64,000 nucleotides of DNA from Shimia_B sp038525525 (GCA_038525525.1 JBCBHO010000001.1:620001-684000), one strand, 5' to 3'. Positions 50,809 to 60,161 are shown, counted from the stretch's first letter. A program made the numbers and translations. The notes: generated from the sequence alone by a model not told the origin.

Positions 50809-52187
50809 GCGCGGCGGTCCCTGATGAGTGTTTCCAGTGCGGTGAGGTCATTCTCGGCCTCGGTCACCCGCTCGGGCCGGTCATACAGGTCGGCCATGCG
50901 CGGGGGCAAGGGGGGGCGAATTCCGGTGGCGGCCTCCACGGCGTCGGGGAATTTCGCCGGGTGGGCCGTGGCGAGCGTGACCATGGGCTCTTCGCCGATC
51001 TGCTCTTCGGCCACCTTCACACCCACGGCGGAGTGGGGGCAGAGAAGCTCGCCCATCGTATCCCGCGCCAGCGTGATCGTGGCTGCCGTTTCGTGCTCGT
51101 CCGAGCGTCCGGAGGAGAAGTGCTGGCGCAGCCCTTCGAGCGCGCCTTGGCTGATGTGGAAGCCGCCCGCCTTCAGCTCGGTCATGAGCTGCGCCACGGC
51201 GGCACCGTCCCGGTCATATGCATCAAAGAGCGCCCGCTCGAAATTGGAAGACACCTGGATATCCATCGACGGCGTGATCGTCGGGTGCACCTCGCCTGTG
51301 ACGTAATCGCCCGTCGAGAGCGCCCGGTGGAGGATATCGTTGCGATTGGTGGCCACCACGAGACGCTTGATCGGGAGCCCCATGTGCTTGGCGATGTAGC
51401 CTGCGAAGATATCCCCGAAATTGCCGGTGGGCACGGTAAAGCTCACCTCGCGGTCCGGCGCGCCAAGCGCGGTCGCCGCGGTGAAATAGTAGACGACCTG
51501 CGCCAATACCCGCGCCCAGTTGATCGAATTGACGCCCGCCAGCCGCACCTCGTCGCGGAAGGCGAAGTCGTTGAACATGTCCTTCAGCTTTGCCTGGCAA
51601 TCGTCGAACGTGCCGTGGAGCGCGAGCGCGTGGACATTGGCCTCCGTGGGCGTCGTCATCTGCCGGCGCTGCACCTCGCTCACGCGTCCATGGGGGTAGA
51701 GGATGAAGACATCGGCCGCGTCGAGCCCGCGGAAGGCCTCGATGGCGGCAGAGCCGGTATCCCCGCTCGTCGCGCCCACGATCGTCACCTTCTCTCCGCG
51801 GCGGGACAGCGCGATCTGGAAGAGCTGCCCGATGAGCTGCATCGCGAAATCCTTGAACGCCAGCGTGGGCCCGTGGAAGAGCTCGAGGAGGTGGTGGTTG
51901 GGCCCGAGCTGCACGAGGGGCGCGCGGGCAGCATGGCCGAAGCCCGCATAGGCGCGGTCGATCGCGCCGCGGAATTCGTCGTCTGAAAAGCTCTCGCCCA
52001 CGAAAGGCCGCATCACGCGGTAGGCCACCTCCTCGTAGGGGAGGCCCGCCAGCGCGGCGATGTCGGGCTTGGACATCTGCGGGATTTCGGCAGGCACGTA
52101 GAGCCCTCCGTCGCGGGCCAGCCCGGTGAGCATGGCCTCCTCGAAGGTGAGCTCCGGCGCGTTGCCGCGGGTAGAGATGTAGCGCAT
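50805..52187 (-). CDS. thrC: Threonine synthase
   Basis: A 460-residue PLP enzyme that converts O-phosphohomoserine to threonine. MRYISTRGNAPELTFEEAML at the start, and FHGPTLAFKDFAMQLIGQLF with the PLP lysine (about residue 113), are diagnostic. VGATSGDTGSAAIEAF binds the cofactor phosphate. It sits downstream of surf1, a conserved arrangement in Rhodobacterales. The aspartate kinase gene lysC, upstream in the same pathway, is elsewhere in the window. Confidence 0.95.
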   Translation of the reverse strand: MRYISTRGNAPELTFEEAMLTGLARDGGLYVPAEIPQMSKPDIAALAGLPYEEVAYRVMRPFVGESFSDDEFRGAIDRAYAGFGHAARAPLVQLGPNHHLLELFHGPTLAFKDFAMQLIGQLFQIALSRRGEKVTIVGATSGDTGSAAIEAFRGLDAADVFILYPHGRVSEVQRRQMTTPTEANVHALALHGTFDDCQAKLKDMFNDFAFRDEVRLAGVNSINWARVLAQVVYYFTAATALGAPDREVSFTVPTGNFGDIFAGYIAKHMGLPIKRLVVATNRNDILHRALSTGDYVTGEVHPTITPSMDIQVSSNFERALFDAYDRDGAAVAQLMTELKAGGFHISQGALEGLRQHFSSGRSDEHETAATITLARDTMGELLCPHSAVGVKVAEEQIGEEPMVTLATAHPAKFPDAVEAATGIRPPLPPRMADLYDRPERVTEAENDLTALETLIRDRRA

Positions 52188-52199
52188 GGGTGTCGGGCC

Positions 52200-52868
52200 T
52201 CAGGCAGTCTTGCGGCGTCCGCGGTAGAGGAAAAGCCCGCTCATTCCAACCCATACGGCAGCCATGCCGAACCATGTGACAGCATAGCCCAGGTGGTCGT
52301 TGGGGATGCCGCTCGTATCGACGGGAAAGGGCCGCACGCCCTCGAGCGGCGGGGTCACGGATTGCGCGATGATGAGCACGGGCTCGGTGCCGAGCGCCGC
52401 GGCCATCTCGCCCACGTCGCGGGCAAACCAGATGCCCGCCGCACGGTCGCGCTCGGGGGTGAAGCCGTCCACCTCGTCCGGCCAGTGCAGGTTGCCGGCC
52501 ACCATGCGTGTCCCGCCCGGGCGGGGCCTGTCCTTGGCCTCGGTCGGGATGATCCCAAGATCGACCATCACGCGCCGATCGCCGGTCTCCAGCGCCCGGA
52601 TCACGCGGTACCCTGCGCCGAAGCCCTTCGCGGAGACGAGCACATGCAGCTCCTCCTCCCCGAGGATGCCGGAGGCCGCCACGGCGTGGTAGCGGTCTGT
52701 TTCGGGCACGGGCGCGGCTGGCAGGGCCACCGGGTCAGCCGCGATGCTCGCTTCGATCTCCGCAAGCACGCCCTCTTTCCAGGCCAGCCGCTCGACCTGC
52801 CACAGGCCGAGCCAGAGCAGCACGGCCGTTCCGCCAAGCCCGAAGACTGCCAAGAAGATACTGCGCAT
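52200..52868 (-). CDS. SURF1 family cytochrome oxidase assembly protein
   Basis: A 222-residue inner-membrane protein with one helix at each end. LLWLGLWQVERLAWKE in the first helix, GYRVIRALETGDRRVMVDLG and NDHLGYAVTWFGMAAVW at the end match SURF1. It helps insert heme a into subunit I. The ATG at MRSIFLAV has GGGAG nine bases upstream; longer readings enter repeat copy C. It lies between ctaE and thrC. Confidence 0.88.
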   Translation of the reverse strand: MRSIFLAVFGLGGTAVLLWLGLWQVERLAWKEGVLAEIEASIAADPVALPAAPVPETDRYHAVAASGILGEEELHVLVSAKGFGAGYRVIRALETGDRRVMVDLGIIPTEAKDRPRPGGTRMVAGNLHWPDEVDGFTPERDRAAGIWFARDVGEMAAALGTEPVLIIAQSVTPPLEGVRPFPVDTSGIPNDHLGYAVTWFGMAAVWVGMSGLFLYRGRRKTA

Positions 52869-52908
52869 CCCACGCTCCCAAAGGAAAAGGGGTGAGCCGG
52901 ACCCACCC

Positions 52909-52950
52909 CTTCTTTGTGCCCCGTACCTCCCCCGGAGGGCCGCCGGAGGC
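52909..52950 (+). repeat. Dispersed intergenic repeat, copy C
   Basis: CTTCTTTGTGCCCCGTACCT is followed by the hairpin CCTCC-CCC-GGAGG and GCCGCCGGAGGC. It closely matches copy B-left. It occupies the 118-bp gap between ctaE and surf1, interrupting an otherwise compact block. Confidence 0.7.
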
Positions 52951-52986
52951 ACGCATTCTCTCAAGACTTCGACGGACGGGCTAAGC

Positions 52987-53793
52987 TCACGAACCCCAGA
53001 TATAGATCGCCGCGAAGAGGAAGAGCCACACGACGTCGACGAAGTGCCAGTACCAGGCCGCCGCCTCGAAACCCATGTGGTTCTCTGGTGAGAAATGCCC
53101 GGCTCGCACCCGCAGGTAGCACACGAAGAGGAAGATCGTTCCGATCACCACGTGGATACCGTGAAACATCGTGGGCAGGATGAAGTTCGAGCAGTAGACC
53201 TCGCAGCCCTTGCCGAACCCGAAGGAGGCATGGGTGTACTCATAGACCTGGAAGACCGTGAAGAGGAGCCCGAGGCCCACGGCGATGAGGAGCCCGTCCT
53301 TGATGTCCTTGCGCACGTTGCCGTGCACGAGCGCATGGTGCGCCCAGGTGGCCGCGCAGCCCGAGCAGAGCAGGATCAGCGTGTTGATGAGCGGCAGGTG
53401 CCAGGGGTCGAAGGTCTCGATACCCACAGGCGGCCAGACGCCATCGACGGCGGGCGAGAGCGGGCCCATCGGGTAGAGCGCGTTCTTGAAGAAGCCCCAG
53501 AACCATGCCGCGAAGAACATGATCTCGGACATGATGAACATGATGAAGCCGTAGCGCAGCCCGATGAGCACCACCGGCGTGTGATCGCCCACGTGGTTCT
53601 CTGCCACGGTCTCTGCCCACCACGCATACATGGTGTAGAGCACGGCCACGAGGCCCATGAGGAACATCCAGGGCCCGCTGCCATGCATCCACAGCACCGC
53701 GCCGAAGAGCATGACAAAGGCACCCACCCCGCCAACGAAGGGCCAGATGGAAGGCGGCAGGATGTGATAGTCGTGGTTTTTAGCGTGGGCCAT
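52987..53793 (-). CDS. ctaE: Cytochrome c oxidase subunit III
   Basis: A 268-residue integral membrane subunit of aa3-type oxidase with seven helices. KNHDYHILPPSIWPFVGG at the start, then FMSEIMFFAAWFWGFF-type sequence (MFIMSEIMFFAAWFWGF) and HFVDVVWLFLFAAIYIWGS at the end are the family signatures. It carries no redox centre and supports proton uptake and stability. It is co-oriented with ctaG, ctaB and ctaC. Confidence 0.97.
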   Translation of the reverse strand: MAHAKNHDYHILPPSIWPFVGGVGAFVMLFGAVLWMHGSGPWMFLMGLVAVLYTMYAWWAETVAENHVGDHTPVVLIGLRYGFIMFIMSEIMFFAAWFWGFFKNALYPMGPLSPAVDGVWPPVGIETFDPWHLPLINTLILLCSGCAATWAHHALVHGNVRKDIKDGLLIAVGLGLLFTVFQVYEYTHASFGFGKGCEVYCSNFILPTMFHGIHVVIGTIFLFVCYLRVRAGHFSPENHMGFEAAAWYWHFVDVVWLFLFAAIYIWGS

Positions 53794-53819
53794 GTTTCCG
53801 TCCCTGGCTGGATCAGCCG

Positions 53820-54407
53820 TTAGTTGAGCGACGTTGCGCCTTGGTCATTGATCTCGAGCGCCGCCTGCTCTGCGTCTTCGGGCAGGTCGATCTCGTAGAA
53901 TGTGTAGCTGAGGGTGATCGTGTGAATGTACTGGCCTTCGCGGTCATCCACGATCTCCGGGTCGACGTAGTAGGTCACCGGCATCATCACGGTCTCGCCG
54001 GGCATGAGCACCTGCTCTTCGAAGCAGAAGCAGTCGATCTTCGAGAAGAAGCTGCCCGCCTGATACGGTGTCACATTGTAGGAGGCCGTGCCGGCGATGG
54101 GCCGGCTCGTGGGATTGTGCGCCTCGTAGAAGGCCAGCCCAGTTTCGCCGATCCGGATATTGGTCGTGCGCACCTCGGGCTTGAAGGACCATGGCATGCC
54201 GGCCTCGGTGGAAGCATCGAAGCGGATCGTGATCTCCTGGTCGAGGATCTCGTCCGCAGCCACTTCGCTCACGCCCGTGGCGCCGCCAAAGCCCGTCACA
54301 CGGCAGAACCAGTCGTAGAAGGGCACGGATGCATAGGCGAGGCCCAGCATCATGGCCGCCACACCTGCGAGCTTCAGAGCCGTCTTTGCGGGATGCGCGG
54401 TGTTCAT
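53820..54407 (-). CDS. ctaG: Cytochrome c oxidase assembly protein CtaG (Cox11)
   Basis: A 195-residue protein with one N-terminal helix and a periplasmic copper-binding domain. The Cu(I) motif is in KIDCFCFEEQVLMPGE (CFCF), and MPVTYYVDPEI follows. It delivers copper to the CuB site of subunit I. Its ATG overlaps the stop of the small upstream gene (ATGA). Confidence 0.95.
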   Translation of the reverse strand: MNTAHPAKTALKLAGVAAMMLGLAYASVPFYDWFCRVTGFGGATGVSEVAADEILDQEITIRFDASTEAGMPWSFKPEVRTTNIRIGETGLAFYEAHNPTSRPIAGTASYNVTPYQAGSFFSKIDCFCFEEQVLMPGETVMMPVTYYVDPEIVDDREGQYIHTITLSYTFYEIDLPEDAEQAALEINDQGATSLN

Positions 54408-54595
54408 GAGCCGTCCGCCGGAAGGAGTTCGGGCCGCAGCACGTGGTCAAAGCCCTGGCTGGCCCCGTTTTCCTGGATCTTCACAGCCGTGAGCGCGAAG
54501 AGGAGAACGATGAAGCCCACGAGGCAGGCGGCCACGCCGATGTTGCGGCTGCGACGCTTGACATGGACATCGCTGGTGACGTGTTCGAAAGACAT
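54404..54595 (-). CDS. CoxF-like small membrane protein
   Basis: A 63-residue protein: a basic N-terminus (VHVKRRSRN), one helix beginning IGVAACLVGFIVLLFALTAV, then a short periplasmic tail (ENGASQGFDHV). It is overlapped by ctaB (TGATG) and ctaG (ATGA). Such a gene commonly separates ctaB and ctaG in alphaproteobacteria and is named coxF or orf; a role in oxidase assembly is inferred. Confidence 0.85.
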   Translation of the reverse strand: MSFEHVTSDVHVKRRSRNIGVAACLVGFIVLLFALTAVKIQENGASQGFDHVLRPELLPADGS

Positions 54596-55554
54596 CAGAA
54601 GAACCCTCCCCAGGCTCCTTGGGGCAGCACGGCTTCCACCCAGATCGCTCCGAAATGGAGGAAGAGGTAGAGAAGCGAGAAGCGGAAGAACGCCTTTTCC
54701 ACCCGGAAATTATCAGCCTCCGCATCCGCCTCGTCACGGCGCCAGATGCGCACGGCGTCCCGCAGGAAGATCGCGTTGGCGATGACGGCGACCGCGAGGT
54801 AGACTGGTCCGCCGATGCCCGTGAAGGCCGCGACAATTGCGAGGATCGCAAGGAGGATCGTATAGGCCAGGATGTGCTGGCGCGTGGTCCGCCGCCCATG
54901 GGTCACCGTGAGCATCGGGACGCCCGCATCGTCGTAGTCAGAGCGCATGAAGAGCGCCAGCGCCCAGAAATGCGGCGGTGTCCACATGAAGATGAGTGCG
55001 AACATCAACACCGCTTCCACGGTGACAGAGCCCGTCACGGCCACCCATCCGATCATCGGGGGGAAAGCCCCGGCCGCACCACCGATCACGATGTTCTGCG
55101 GCGTGGAGCGCTTGAGCCACATGGAATAGACCACGGCGTAAAAGAAGATGGTGAACGCCAGCAGCGCCGCCGCCAGCCAGTTCGTCGTCAGCCAGAGCAT
55201 CATGACGCTCAGCAGCGACAGGCCCAGCCCGAGATGGAGCGCATCGCGCGGCGTCACACGGCCCGAGGGGATCGGGCGCTTTGCCGTGCGGCTCATGACC
55301 CCGTCGATGTCGGCGTCCCACCACATGTTGAGCGCTCCAGAGGCGCCTGCCCCGATGGCGATGAAGAGGAGCGCCGCGAAGGCTTCCACCGGATGGAGGC
55401 CAGCGGAGGGCGCCGCAAGGATGCCCACCAGCGCCGTGAAGACGACCAGCGACATGACACGGGGCTTCAGCAGCGCGAAATAGTCGCCAAAGGTCGGCTC
55501 GTATTCCGGCGTCCCGGGTTCGGTCGTCGCGATATGGAGCGATGCGTCGGTCAT
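54595..55554 (-). CDS. ctaB: Heme o synthase (protoheme IX farnesyltransferase)
   Basis: A 319-residue UbiA-family enzyme with about nine helices that farnesylates heme b to make heme o. The allylic-diphosphate motif is NMWWDADIDGVMSRTAKRP, about residues 76-94. FTPHF-type loop reads MWTPPHFWALALFMRSDY. It supplies the precursor of heme a for the oxidase. The ATG overlaps the ctaC stop (ATGA). Confidence 0.96.
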   Translation of the reverse strand: MTDASLHIATTEPGTPEYEPTFGDYFALLKPRVMSLVVFTALVGILAAPSAGLHPVEAFAALLFIAIGAGASGALNMWWDADIDGVMSRTAKRPIPSGRVTPRDALHLGLGLSLLSVMMLWLTTNWLAAALLAFTIFFYAVVYSMWLKRSTPQNIVIGGAAGAFPPMIGWVAVTGSVTVEAVLMFALIFMWTPPHFWALALFMRSDYDDAGVPMLTVTHGRRTTRQHILAYTILLAILAIVAAFTGIGGPVYLAVAVIANAIFLRDAVRIWRRDEADAEADNFRVEKAFFRFSLLYLFLHFGAIWVEAVLPQGAWGGFF

Positions 55555-56453
55555 TCGGCGGCAGCAACTTTCACGTTGGGAAGGGTCGTGGGATCACCGG
55601 CATATTCGTCGATCGCACCGGCGAGCCATGCATTGTAGGCCTCCTCGCTCACCACCTTCACGGTGATGGGCATGTAAGCGTGGGCGAAGCCGCAGAGTTC
55701 TGAGCACTGCCCGAAATAGACGCCCTCCTGCTCGGCCTTGAACCAGAGCTCGGCCAGGCGCCCGGGCACCGCGTCCTGCTTCACGCCGAAGGCCGGGATC
55801 GTCCAGGAGTGGATAACGTCGGCACCGGTGACCTGCATGACCACGGTCTTGTCCACGGGGACGACGACGGCCGTATCGGTGGCCAGGAGGAACTCGTCCT
55901 CGCTGTAACCCGCGGCGAGCAGTTCGGCGCGCACGTCATCGGTGAGTTTGTACTCGCCCGTGCCGATCATGTAGCTGTCGAACTGGAAGTCGTGGTCGAC
56001 GTATTCGTAGCCCCAGTACCACTGGTAGCCCGTGACCTTGATGGTCAGGTCGGCCTCGGGGATGACCTGCTGCTTGAAAAGCACGGGCAGCGAGAACGCC
56101 CCGATGAAGACGAGGATGAAGACCGGCACGACCGTCCATGCCACCTCGAGCGTGGAGTGGTGGGTGAACGTCGCCGGCGTTTTGTTCTTGCGCTGATTGA
56201 ACGCGTAAACGCAGTAGGCCAGAAGCCCCGTCACGAAGACCGAAATGAACGTGATGATGATGAGGATCATCGAGTCGAGCCAGACGATGTCGCGTGCAAG
56301 CTCTGTCGCCGAGGGCTGGAAGCCTGTCCCGGCCTGAACGGGCTTGCCGATGGTCTCGAGCCCGTCGAGTGCACTTTGTGCCGTGGCTGCGGTCCCGGCC
56401 AGCAAGCTGGACAGGGCGAGCGCGGCGGCGACGATCTTTGATTTTGGTGCCAT
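55551..56453 (-). CDS. ctaC: Cytochrome c oxidase subunit II
   Basis: A 300-residue subunit. A cleavable signal ends near TAATAQ (about residue 23), two membrane helices follow, and the periplasmic domain binds CuA. The CuA ligands lie in VIHSWTIPAFG and QCSELCGFAHAYMP. YQWYWGYEY is the aromatic stretch for electron entry from cytochrome c. GAGG precedes the ATG. It heads the oxidase block; the 180-bp gap to tldD must hold divergent promoters, none certain. Confidence 0.97.
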   Translation of the reverse strand: MAPKSKIVAAALALSSLLAGTAATAQSALDGLETIGKPVQAGTGFQPSATELARDIVWLDSMILIIITFISVFVTGLLAYCVYAFNQRKNKTPATFTHHSTLEVAWTVVPVFILVFIGAFSLPVLFKQQVIPEADLTIKVTGYQWYWGYEYVDHDFQFDSYMIGTGEYKLTDDVRAELLAAGYSEDEFLLATDTAVVVPVDKTVVMQVTGADVIHSWTIPAFGVKQDAVPGRLAELWFKAEQEGVYFGQCSELCGFAHAYMPITVKVVSEEAYNAWLAGAIDEYAGDPTTLPNVKVAAAE

Positions 56454-56633
56454 GGTGGTCCTCGTGGCGCACGTGCCCCGGGTTGGGCTTTTGTGCGCGA
56501 TGGTATTCCGTTGCCAGTTGAGCGCTTCAAACCATATGTCGGGGTGACCTCGCAATGCGCGGTAGGACGCAGGACCCGCGTCAAAACCGCGCTTACACGC
56601 TTGCCTTGCCCCAGCGTCACACTAGGAGCCGCC

Positions 56634-58055
56634 ATGTCCCATGCCCCATTTCGCCCGTTCGAGACCCATCTGTCCGAGGCTGGCGCACTGACCCAGCTAA
56701 AGACCGCGACCGAGGGCGCCGATGACGGCGAGCTCTTTCTCGAGCGCCGCCGCTCGGAGACGCTCGTCTTCGATGACGGCCGGCTGCGGACGTCGAATTA
56801 CAATGCCGCAGAAGGCTTTGGCCTGCGAGCCGTGCGCGGCGAGACGGCGGGCTATGCCCATGCCTCCGAGATCTCCGAGGCCGCCATCTCACGGGCCTCC
56901 GCCACCGCACGCCTCGCCGTGGGAGACGGCGGCGGCACGCTCGCGGAGGCGCCGCAGCACACCAATACCAAGCTCTACGCAGACACCGATCCCATGGCCG
57001 ACGCTGAATTCCCGGTGAAAGTGGACACGCTCCGCGAGATCGATGCCTATGCCCGAGGGCTCGATGCGCGAGTGGTGCAGGTCTCGGCGTCGCTGTCGGC
57101 CTCCCTGCAGGAGGTCGAGATCCTCCGCCCCGATGGCGCGCGCTTCGCCGATATCCGCCCGATGGCGCGCCTCAACGTGTCGATCATCGTGGACGAGGAC
57201 AGCCGCCGGGAGAGCGGAATGTCCGGCGCAGGCGGGCGGTACGGGCTCACCGGGCTTCTCGAGCCCGTGCATTGGAAAAGCGCGGTGGACGAAGCGCTAC
57301 GCATCGCCCTTGTCAATCTGCGCGCCGAGGCGGCCCCCGCCGGTGTGATGGACGTGGTCCTCGGCGCCGGTTGGCCCGGCATCCTCCTCCATGAGGCGGT
57401 GGGCCACGGGCTCGAAGGCGATTTCAATCGCAAGGGGACCTCGGCCTTCGCGGGCCTGATGGGCCAGGAGGTGGCAGCCAAGGGCGTCACCGTGCTCGAT
57501 GACGGCACCATGCCCGACCGCCGCGGCTCCATCACCTTCGACGACGAAGGCACGCCCAGCGCAAAAAACGTGCTGATCGAAGACGGAGTCCTCGTGGGCT
57601 ACATGCAGGACCGCCAGAACGCGCGCCTCATGGGCGTGGCGCCCACGGGCAATGGCCGGCGCGAAAGCTATGCCCACATCCCCATGCCGCGCATGACCAA
57701 CACCTACATGCTCGCCGGAGACGCGGACCCCGCCTCCATGGTCGCCGACCTGAAGGACGGCATCTACGCCGTGGGCTTTGGCGGCGGGCAGGTGGATATC
57801 ACCAACGGCAAGTTCGTCTTCTCCTGCACCGAAGCCTACCGCGTGAAGAACGGTCAGGTGGGCGCGCCCGTGAAAGGCGCCACGCTTATCGGCGACGGCG
57901 CCACCGCGCTCAAGCATATCCGCGGCATCGGCAATGACTTCGCCCTCGATCCCGGCATCGGCAATTGCGGCAAGGCGGGCCAGTGGGTGCCGGTGGGCGT
58001 GGGCCAGCCCTCGCTCATGATCGGCGGGCTCACTGTCGGTGGCAGCCAGGTGTGA
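56634..58055 (+). CDS. tldD: TldD metallopeptidase subunit
   Basis: A 473-residue member of the TldD/PmbA family. The zinc motif HEAVGHGLEGDF (His253, Glu254, His258 by count) is the active HExxxH of TldD. YGLTGLLEPVHWK and GGFGGGQVDITNGKF-type sequence near the end (VGFGGGQVDITNGKFVF) fit the subunit. With PmbA it degrades unfolded peptides and matures some RiPPs. AGGAG precedes the ATG. The stop overlaps the following gene (GTGA). PmbA is not in the window. Confidence 0.95.
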   Translation: MSHAPFRPFETHLSEAGALTQLKTATEGADDGELFLERRRSETLVFDDGRLRTSNYNAAEGFGLRAVRGETAGYAHASEISEAAISRASATARLAVGDGGGTLAEAPQHTNTKLYADTDPMADAEFPVKVDTLREIDAYARGLDARVVQVSASLSASLQEVEILRPDGARFADIRPMARLNVSIIVDEDSRRESGMSGAGGRYGLTGLLEPVHWKSAVDEALRIALVNLRAEAAPAGVMDVVLGAGWPGILLHEAVGHGLEGDFNRKGTSAFAGLMGQEVAAKGVTVLDDGTMPDRRGSITFDDEGTPSAKNVLIEDGVLVGYMQDRQNARLMGVAPTGNGRRESYAHIPMPRMTNTYMLAGDADPASMVADLKDGIYAVGFGGGQVDITNGKFVFSCTEAYRVKNGQVGAPVKGATLIGDGATALKHIRGIGNDFALDPGIGNCGKAGQWVPVGVGQPSLMIGGLTVGGSQV

Positions 58056-58957
58056 GGCTTCTCGCGCTCTGGGTGGCGACCGCCGGGGCGCTTCTCGGCT
58101 GGTCCGAGTACGTTTTCGTCAACGAGGGGCCAGCGCAGGCCGCGCTCGCGCCCGGCTGGCCAGGGCAGGTTCTGGCCATGTGGGGCTTTTATCTCATCCC
58201 CGCCGCGGCCTTTCTCGCGCTCGCGCGGCTTCGGGCGCTCACGCATTGGTGGCAGGCGGTGCTCGCCGGTGGCATCGTCGGCTGGGTCACCGAGGGGGTC
58301 GTGGTCCCTGCCGTCTACGAGGGCCCGCCGGTCTCCTTTGTCTGGACTTCGCTGGCCTGGCACGCGCCCGTGGATGTCATGCTGGGCCTCTGGCTCCTGC
58401 CGCGCCTACTGCGGGCGGACAGGCCGAGCTGGGCCCTTCCCGCGCTTCTTTTGCCCGCCGGGCTCGCAGCGGGGACATGGGCCCTCTGGACGACGGGGGA
58501 CGGCGCCGAGGCGCTCAACATGACCCTCGGCGACTTCGCGCGGCTTTGCCTCATCTACACGCCCCTCGTTGCCCTCGGCGCGCTCGCTTGGGCGGCTTGG
58601 GAGCGCCAAGTCGCGCACCTTCCCGCCTGGGCGGCCTGGGGCGCTCTTGCGGCCTGCGCAGCAATTGGCTTGGTGCAAGGCCTTGCATTTCCTCTCTTTC
58701 TCGCCGCGCTCGCTGTCATTGTCGCGCTGGTGCTGTGGCTCTTCCTGCGCGCGGCCGCAGGACCGCGCGACCATGCCGCCGCGGCGCCCGTGCGGGCGCT
58801 GTGGTTCGGAGGATTCGGCATCTCGAGCATCGTGGCTTACGCTTTGTGGGGCGGAGCCGAGGCCGCGATGGATCAAGAAATACTCATACTTGCCGCGTTT
58901 TCTTCAGGCACTCTTATCTTTTTGGCCGCGTGCTGGCGCGGGTTTACTTTGCGTTAA
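58052..58957 (+). CDS. Integral membrane protein of unknown family
   Basis: A 301-residue protein with eight to ten hydrophobic segments; start RLLALWVATAGALLGWSEYV after a GTG overlapping the tldD stop. Distinctive features are WSEYVFVNEGP early, a loop GGIVGWVTEGVVVPAVYEGP and SLAWHAPVDVMLGLW with a conserved-looking His and Asp. It is Trp/Ala/Leu-rich. I do not recognise the family. Coupled translation with tldD suggests a shared role or only economy of space. Confidence 0.7.
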   Translation: MRLLALWVATAGALLGWSEYVFVNEGPAQAALAPGWPGQVLAMWGFYLIPAAAFLALARLRALTHWWQAVLAGGIVGWVTEGVVVPAVYEGPPVSFVWTSLAWHAPVDVMLGLWLLPRLLRADRPSWALPALLLPAGLAAGTWALWTTGDGAEALNMTLGDFARLCLIYTPLVALGALAWAAWERQVAHLPAWAAWGALAACAAIGLVQGLAFPLFLAALAVIVALVLWLFLRAAAGPRDHAAAAPVRALWFGGFGISSIVAYALWGGAEAAMDQEILILAAFSSGTLIFLAACWRGFTLR

Positions 58958-59001
58958 CCCAAATCCCGTAGCTCTGAAGATGCAAGTTGGCGGAGCCAGG
59001 G

Positions 59002-60135
59002 ATGAAACCACAGGAATTTTCTTCCGCTCACCCCCCAATCCCACCCATCTCGGAAGAAGATGCTCTGATCTGTCTCCGCCTCTTGCGCTCCCGCCGTGTG
59101 GGACCGGCGACCTTCCACAGATTGCTCAAGGAAAACGGGTCTCCCGCAGCGGCCTTTGCCGCGCTGCCTGAGGTCGCGCGCGCCGCCGGAATCGAGGCCT
59201 ACGAGCCCTGCCCCGAAGGTGTCGCGCGCGCGGAAATGGCGCGGGCCGCGAAGGCGGGCGCGCGTGCCCTCTGGCATGGTCAGGCGGGCTATCCGAGGCT
59301 TTTGGCCGAGGTCCCGGACGCGCCGCCGCTTCTCTGGGCGCGCGGGCCACTCGATCCTGATGCTGCGCAGCCGGTGGGCCTCGTCGGCGCGCGCAATGCC
59401 TCCTCGCTGGGTACACGGACCGCCCGCAGGCTCAGCGCGGATCTGGGCGCTGCGGGCCTCTGCATCGTCTCGGGCCTTGCGCGCGGCGTGGACGCGCAAG
59501 CACACAGCGCCGCCCTCGACACGGGCACCATCGCCGTCGTCGCCGGCGGGATCGACGTGCCCTACCCCGCCGAAAACACGCAACTTTTGGGCGAGATCGC
59601 CGAGCGTGGCCTCGTTGTCTCGGAGATGCCCTTCGGCACGCAACCGCAGGCGCGCCATTTCCCCCGGCGCAATCGCATCATCGCCGGGATCGCGCGCGCG
59701 CTCATCGTCGTGGAGGCCGCGGCCCGCTCCGGATCACTCATCACCGCGGAGATCGCGCTCGATTACGGGCGGGAGGTCATGGCCGTGCCCGGGCATCCCT
59801 TCGATGCCCGCGCAGGAGGCTGCCTGCGACTGCTGCGCGACGGGGCCACGCTCGTCCGCCACGCCGCCGACGTCCTCGACGCGCTCGACGTCCCTTCAGC
59901 CGCCCCGCGCCTCCCGCTCGAGGCCCCGCCAGCGCCCAAACGCCCACTACGTGAGACGGCCGCCATCCACGCGCGGCTCCTCGCGGAACTCGGACCCTCT
60001 CCCCTCGCCGAGGATCAGCTGATCCGCAGCGTCGCGGCCGCGCCCGCGGCGGTCTCCTCCGCTCTGCTGGAGCTGGAAATGGAGGGCCAGATCGAGCGGC
60101 AAACGGGCGGGCTTCTTGCGCTGAAATCGAGCTGA
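59002..60135 (+). CDS. dprA: DNA processing protein DprA
   Basis: A 377-residue protein that loads RecA on incoming single-stranded DNA in transformation. The Rossmann-like core contains VGLVGARNASSLGTRTARRL, SGLARGVDAQAHSAAL and FPRRNRIIAGIARALIVVEA. The C-terminal winged helix (about 315-375) follows. The ATG at 59002 is preferred to a TTG five codons earlier because GGAG lies eight bases upstream. No other competence genes are in the window. topA follows. Confidence 0.93.
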   Translation: MKPQEFSSAHPPIPPISEEDALICLRLLRSRRVGPATFHRLLKENGSPAAAFAALPEVARAAGIEAYEPCPEGVARAEMARAAKAGARALWHGQAGYPRLLAEVPDAPPLLWARGPLDPDAAQPVGLVGARNASSLGTRTARRLSADLGAAGLCIVSGLARGVDAQAHSAALDTGTIAVVAGGIDVPYPAENTQLLGEIAERGLVVSEMPFGTQPQARHFPRRNRIIAGIARALIVVEAAARSGSLITAEIALDYGREVMAVPGHPFDARAGGCLRLLRDGATLVRHAADVLDALDVPSAAPRLPLEAPPAPKRPLRETAAIHARLLAELGPSPLAEDQLIRSVAAAPAAVSSALLELEMEGQIERQTGGLLALKSS

Positions 60136-60161
60136 GACGCCCTCGCGCAGCAGATGGTCGA

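Noticed and set aside
49687..51306. A 539-codon plus-strand frame opposite the M16 peptidase and thrC
   Set aside because: Both minus-strand proteins have intact catalytic motifs; the plus frame is His/Arg-rich with no domain pattern.
54619..55638. A 339-codon plus-strand frame opposite ctaB
   Set aside because: Antisense shadow of a conserved membrane enzyme; composition is not protein-like.
59002..60135. A defence or mobile island around dprA
   Set aside because: DprA is a housekeeping recombination gene beside topA; there is no integrase, transposase, toxin-antitoxin pair or nuclease nearby and base use matches the neighbours.
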